Source: Pseudomonas sp. MAG733B
GTDB taxonomy: Bacteria; Pseudomonadota; Gammaproteobacteria; Pseudomonadales; Pseudomonadaceae
Length of the DNA: 64,000 nt
NCBI RefSeq assembly: GCF_036884845.1
Contig: NZ_CP145732.1
Span: 2,480,001-2,544,000 of the forward strand
Direction of reading: 5' to 3'
A program made the position numbers and the translations under genes. Of the stretch, positions 61,453 through 64,000 are shown one piece after another; the stretch's first letter is position 1; each line of letters starts with the position of its first letter. The notes under the pieces are model-generated. The model was not told the origin of the DNA. It was given only the letters and a program-made list of their open reading frames with translations, and searched no databases.

Positions 61453-63369
61453 ATGACCCTGCTCAAATTCAGCGATGTGTCCCTTGCTTTCGGCGCTATG
61501 CCGTTGTTGGACAAGGTGTCCTGGCAGATCGCCCGTGGTGAGCGGGTGTGCATCATCGGCCGCAACGGCACTGGCAAGTCCAGCATGATGAAGCTCGTCA
61601 AGGGCGACCAGAAGCCCGATGACGGCTCGGTTTGGCGCGCACCCGGCCTCAAGATTGGCGAATTGCCGCAAGAATTGCCGGTAGCCGACGAGCGGACAGT
61701 GTTCGACGTGGTGGCCGAAGGTCTGGACGGTGTCGGCGCCTTGCTCGCCGAGTATCACCACCTGAGCCAGAACTGCGTCACCGACGCCGACCTGGACAAG
61801 CTGATGCACGTCCAGCACGACCTCGAAGCCCGCGATGGCTGGCGTTTGCAGACCCTCGTCGACAGCACCCTCAGCCGTTTGCAGTTGCCGGCCGACAAGA
61901 CCCTCGCCGAATTGTCCGGCGGCTGGCGTCGTCGCGTCCTGCTGGCCCAGGCTCTGGTTTCCGAACCGGACCTGCTGCTGCTCGACGAACCGACCAACCA
62001 CCTGGACATCGGTGCGATCGCCTGGCTGGAAGAGGCGCTGAAGGATTTCCAGGGCGCCGTGCTGTTCATCACGCACGACCGTTCCTTCTTGCAAAACCTC
62101 GCCACCCGCATCCTCGAACTGGACCGCGGCGGCCTGATCGACTGGAACGGCGACTACGCCAGTTTCCTCGTGCACAAAGAAGCCGAACTGGCTGCTGAAG
62201 CCACCGCTAACGCGCTGTTCGACAAGCGTCTGGCTCAGGAAGAAGTGTGGATTCGTCAGGGCATCAAGGCTCGTCGTACCCGTAACGAAGGTCGCGTGCG
62301 TGCTCTGAAAGCCCTGCGCGTCGAACGCAGCGAGCGTCGTGAGCGTACCGGCAAGGCCAACATCCAGCTGGAAACCGCCGACAAGTCCGGCAAACAGGTG
62401 ATGGTGCTCGATAACGTGAGCTTCGCTCACCCGGGCGGGCCGTTCCTGATCAAGGATTTCTCGATGGTGTTGCAGCGCGGCGACCGCATCGGTCTGCTCG
62501 GCGCCAACGGCACCGGCAAGACCACGCTGCTCAAACTGATGCTCAGCGGCCTGCAACCTACCAGCGGCAAGGTGGAAGAGGGCACGAAGATCGACGTCGC
62601 TTACTTCGACCAGTTGCGCCATCAGCTGGATCTGGAAAAGACCGTAATCGACAACGTCGCCGAAGGTCGCGACTTCATCGATATCGACGGCCAGAGCCGC
62701 CACGTGCTGAGCTACCTCGGCGACTTCCTGTTCAGCCCGCAGCGTGCCCGCACGCCGGTCAAGGCGCTGTCTGGTGGTGAGCGTGCCCGTCTGTTGCTGG
62801 CCAAACTGTTCAGCAAGCCGGCGAACCTGCTGGTACTCGACGAACCGACCAACGACCTCGACGTCGAAACCCTCGAACTGCTGGAAGAGGTCTTGCTGAC
62901 CTTCAACGGCACCGTGCTGATGGTCAGCCACGACCGGGCATTCCTCGACAACGTGGTCACCAGCACTCTGGTCTTCGAAGGTGAAGGCAAGGTTCGCGAA
63001 TACGTCGGTGGTTATCAGGACTGGCTGCGTCAGGGCGGTTCGCCGCGTCTGTTGGGCGTGACCGAGAGCAAATCCGGCAAGGCCGACTTGAACTCCGCTG
63101 TGGTCAAGGCCGAGCCTGCGCCAGTTGCGGCGGCGGTCGAAGCGCCTGCGAAGAAAAAGCTCAGCTACAAGTTGCAGCGCGAGCTGGAAGCGTTGCCAGG
63201 GCAGATCGAAGCCATGGAGCAGCAGATCGCTGCCGTTGAAGCGCAGATGGCGGATGCCGGTTTCTACCTGCGTCCGGCTGCCGAAACCGCTGCGGTGATC
63301 GCCCAGCTGTCACAGTTGCAGGCTGAACTTGACGTGATGGTCGAGCGTTGGGCTGAACTGGATGCCTGA
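61453..63369 (+). CDS. uup: ABC-F family ATPase Uup
   Basis: A 638-residue soluble ATPase with two ABC domains and no membrane segment. Walker A motifs are GRNGTGKSS (about 36-44) and GANGTGKTT (about 351-359); signatures are LSGGWRRR and LSGGERAR. A linker rich in charged residues joins the domains, and a C-terminal coiled-coil domain (KKKLSYKLQRELEALPGQIE onward) is typical of Uup, linked to ribosome or branched-DNA functions. ATG 61453 follows a GGAGAA box; the frame opens at 61426. Confidence 0.93.
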   Translation: MTLLKFSDVSLAFGAMPLLDKVSWQIARGERVCIIGRNGTGKSSMMKLVKGDQKPDDGSVWRAPGLKIGELPQELPVADERTVFDVVAEGLDGVGALLAEYHHLSQNCVTDADLDKLMHVQHDLEARDGWRLQTLVDSTLSRLQLPADKTLAELSGGWRRRVLLAQALVSEPDLLLLDEPTNHLDIGAIAWLEEALKDFQGAVLFITHDRSFLQNLATRILELDRGGLIDWNGDYASFLVHKEAELAAEATANALFDKRLAQEEVWIRQGIKARRTRNEGRVRALKALRVERSERRERTGKANIQLETADKSGKQVMVLDNVSFAHPGGPFLIKDFSMVLQRGDRIGLLGANGTGKTTLLKLMLSGLQPTSGKVEEGTKIDVAYFDQLRHQLDLEKTVIDNVAEGRDFIDIDGQSRHVLSYLGDFLFSPQRARTPVKALSGGERARLLLAKLFSKPANLLVLDEPTNDLDVETLELLEEVLLTFNGTVLMVSHDRAFLDNVVTSTLVFEGEGKVREYVGGYQDWLRQGGSPRLLGVTESKSGKADLNSAVVKAEPAPVAAAVEAPAKKKLSYKLQRELEALPGQIEAMEQQIAAVEAQMADAGFYLRPAAETAAVIAQLSQLQAELDVMVERWAELDA

Positions 63370-63382
63370 TTGATCCTGCAAT

Positions 63383-63420
63383 AAAAAAGCCCGGCGCTCA
63401 GTGATGAGCGCCGGGCTTTT
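63383..63420 (+). terminator. Terminator after uup
   Basis: AAAAAAGCCCGGCGCTCA-gtga-TGAGCGCCGGGCTTTT, a strong hairpin 14 bases past the uup stop. Confidence 0.92.
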
Positions 63421-63457
63421 CATATGGAATGCAATCTGCGGGTTGCCGCAGATCCAG

Positions 63458-63547
63458 TGTGGGAGCGGGCTTGCTCGCGAAGGCGGTTTAACATTCAACG
63501 AATGGGTCGTCTGTCACACCGCTTTCGCGAGCAAGCCCGCTCCCACA
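63458..63547. repeat. REP doublet between uup and the universal stress gene
   Basis: Arms TGTGGGAGCGGGCTTGCTCG and CGAGCAAGCCCGCTCCCACA with a spacer of about 40 bases, between two convergent genes. Confidence 0.88.
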
Positions 63548-63560
63548 ATGGTTTGTGTTA

Positions 63561-64000
63561 TCAGCTTTTGTTTTGCAGGCGCACCGCCAGCACATCGCAA
63601 GGCGCACCGTGCAGGACGTCGTTGGCGGTGGAGCCCAGCAGCAGTGCCAGGCCATGCCGGCCATGGCTGCCCACCACGATCAGGTCGCAGGTCTGTTCCT
63701 TGGCCAGATGGTGAATCTCCTGGCGTGGCTGGCCGTAGGTCAGGTGACTGTATTCCTTGGAGAGCTCCGGATATTTCAGGATCAAGCGGTCGAGTCGCTC
63801 CTTGGCCTGGTCGAACTGCTGTTGTTGCAGTTGTGACAGGTCCATTGGCACATCGCCGCCAAAGGCCATGGCCATCGGTTCGACGATGTGCACCAGGGAA
63901 AGCTTCGCACCGTTGCTCACCGACAGCTCGCGAGCCCGGTGGATTACAGGGTCGCACTCTTCGGTTAGATCTACAGCGACCAGAATATGGTTGTAGGGCA
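63561..64000 (-). CDS. Universal stress protein, UspA family (start cut by window edge)
   Basis: A 146-residue UspA-fold protein read to within one base of its start: the frame reaches TG-CCC-TAC-AAC at 64000, so the initiating A should be base 64001. The N terminus reads YNHILVAVDLTEECDPVI. The nucleotide-binding pattern is present as VVGSHGRHGLALLLGSTAND, which suggests ATP binding. Such proteins support survival under stress in ways not fixed by sequence. It is convergent with uup. Confidence 0.9.
   Translation of the reverse strand, partial: PYNHILVAVDLTEECDPVIHRARELSVSNGAKLSLVHIVEPMAMAFGGDVPMDLSQLQQQQFDQAKERLDRLILKYPELSKEYSHLTYGQPRQEIHHLAKEQTCDLIVVGSHGRHGLALLLGSTANDVLHGAPCDVLAVRLQNKS

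Overview
The window is a chromosomal segment from a Pseudomonas of the fluorescens type. The genes are GC-rich with typical pseudomonad products. The order apt - anr - hemN - TauE-like - ccoS/I/H/G - two tandem ccoNOQP operons - aer - CAAX protease - acnA matches, from memory, the Pseudomonas aeruginosa arrangement. The intergenic gaps carry the REP-doublet palindromes (cores such as GGGAGCGGGCTTGCTC) common in this group. No rRNA, tRNA, CRISPR array, prophage or insertion sequence was recognised; the only RNA gene seen is the 4.5S RNA.

Layout. (1) 1-6.3 kb, minus strand: a purine-catabolism operon xdhA-xdhB-xdhC-guaD, with a tandem operator-like palindrome pair over the putative xdhA promoter. 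(2) 6.4-14.3 kb, plus strand: a GntR/FCD regulator, smc, zipA and ligA (chromosome organisation, division, DNA ligation). (3) 14.4-18.8 kb: a zinc-ribbon metallopeptidase, ffs with its own promoter, a PAS-GGDEF-EAL protein with altered key residues in both output domains, and an orphan periplasmic solute-binding protein. (4) 18.8-24.6 kb: dnaX-ebfC, a CurA-like oxidoreductase that separates ebfC from recR, recR, and an acyl-CoA dehydrogenase. (5) 24.7-33.1 kb, minus strand: apt, anr, hemN (perfect Anr box upstream), a TauE-like copper-assembly candidate, and ccoS-ccoI-ccoH-ccoG. (6) 33.3-35.3 kb: an inserted Phd/VapC toxin-antitoxin pair and a secreted metallophosphoesterase. (7) 35.3-42.2 kb: two cbb3 oxidase operons; the distal one has an Anr-like box that lies inside the divergent hydrolase gene. 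(8) 43.1-45.9 kb: a strikingly AT-rich 924-codon gene with a C-terminal phytase-like cysteine phosphatase domain and two diverged copies of an upstream module; this is the most unusual item in the window. (9) 46-51.4 kb: aer, CAAX protease, acnA. (10) 51.6-64 kb: rlmM, tusA, a MATE pump, pdxB, a 59-residue conserved-looking small gene, an ABC exporter, a class II Fic protein, slt, uup and a universal stress protein cut by the window edge after all but one base.

Biologically the core is a microaerobic respiration locus: the oxygen sensor Anr sits near its likely targets (hemN and the second cbb3 operon), the cco assembly factors supply copper and maturation functions, and Aer steers the cell in oxygen gradients. 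The two AT-rich genes (34.3-35.3 kb and 43.1-45.9 kb) interrupt or flank this conserved locus and look like acquired cargo. All functional statements rest on reading motifs and gene order; no database search was run.
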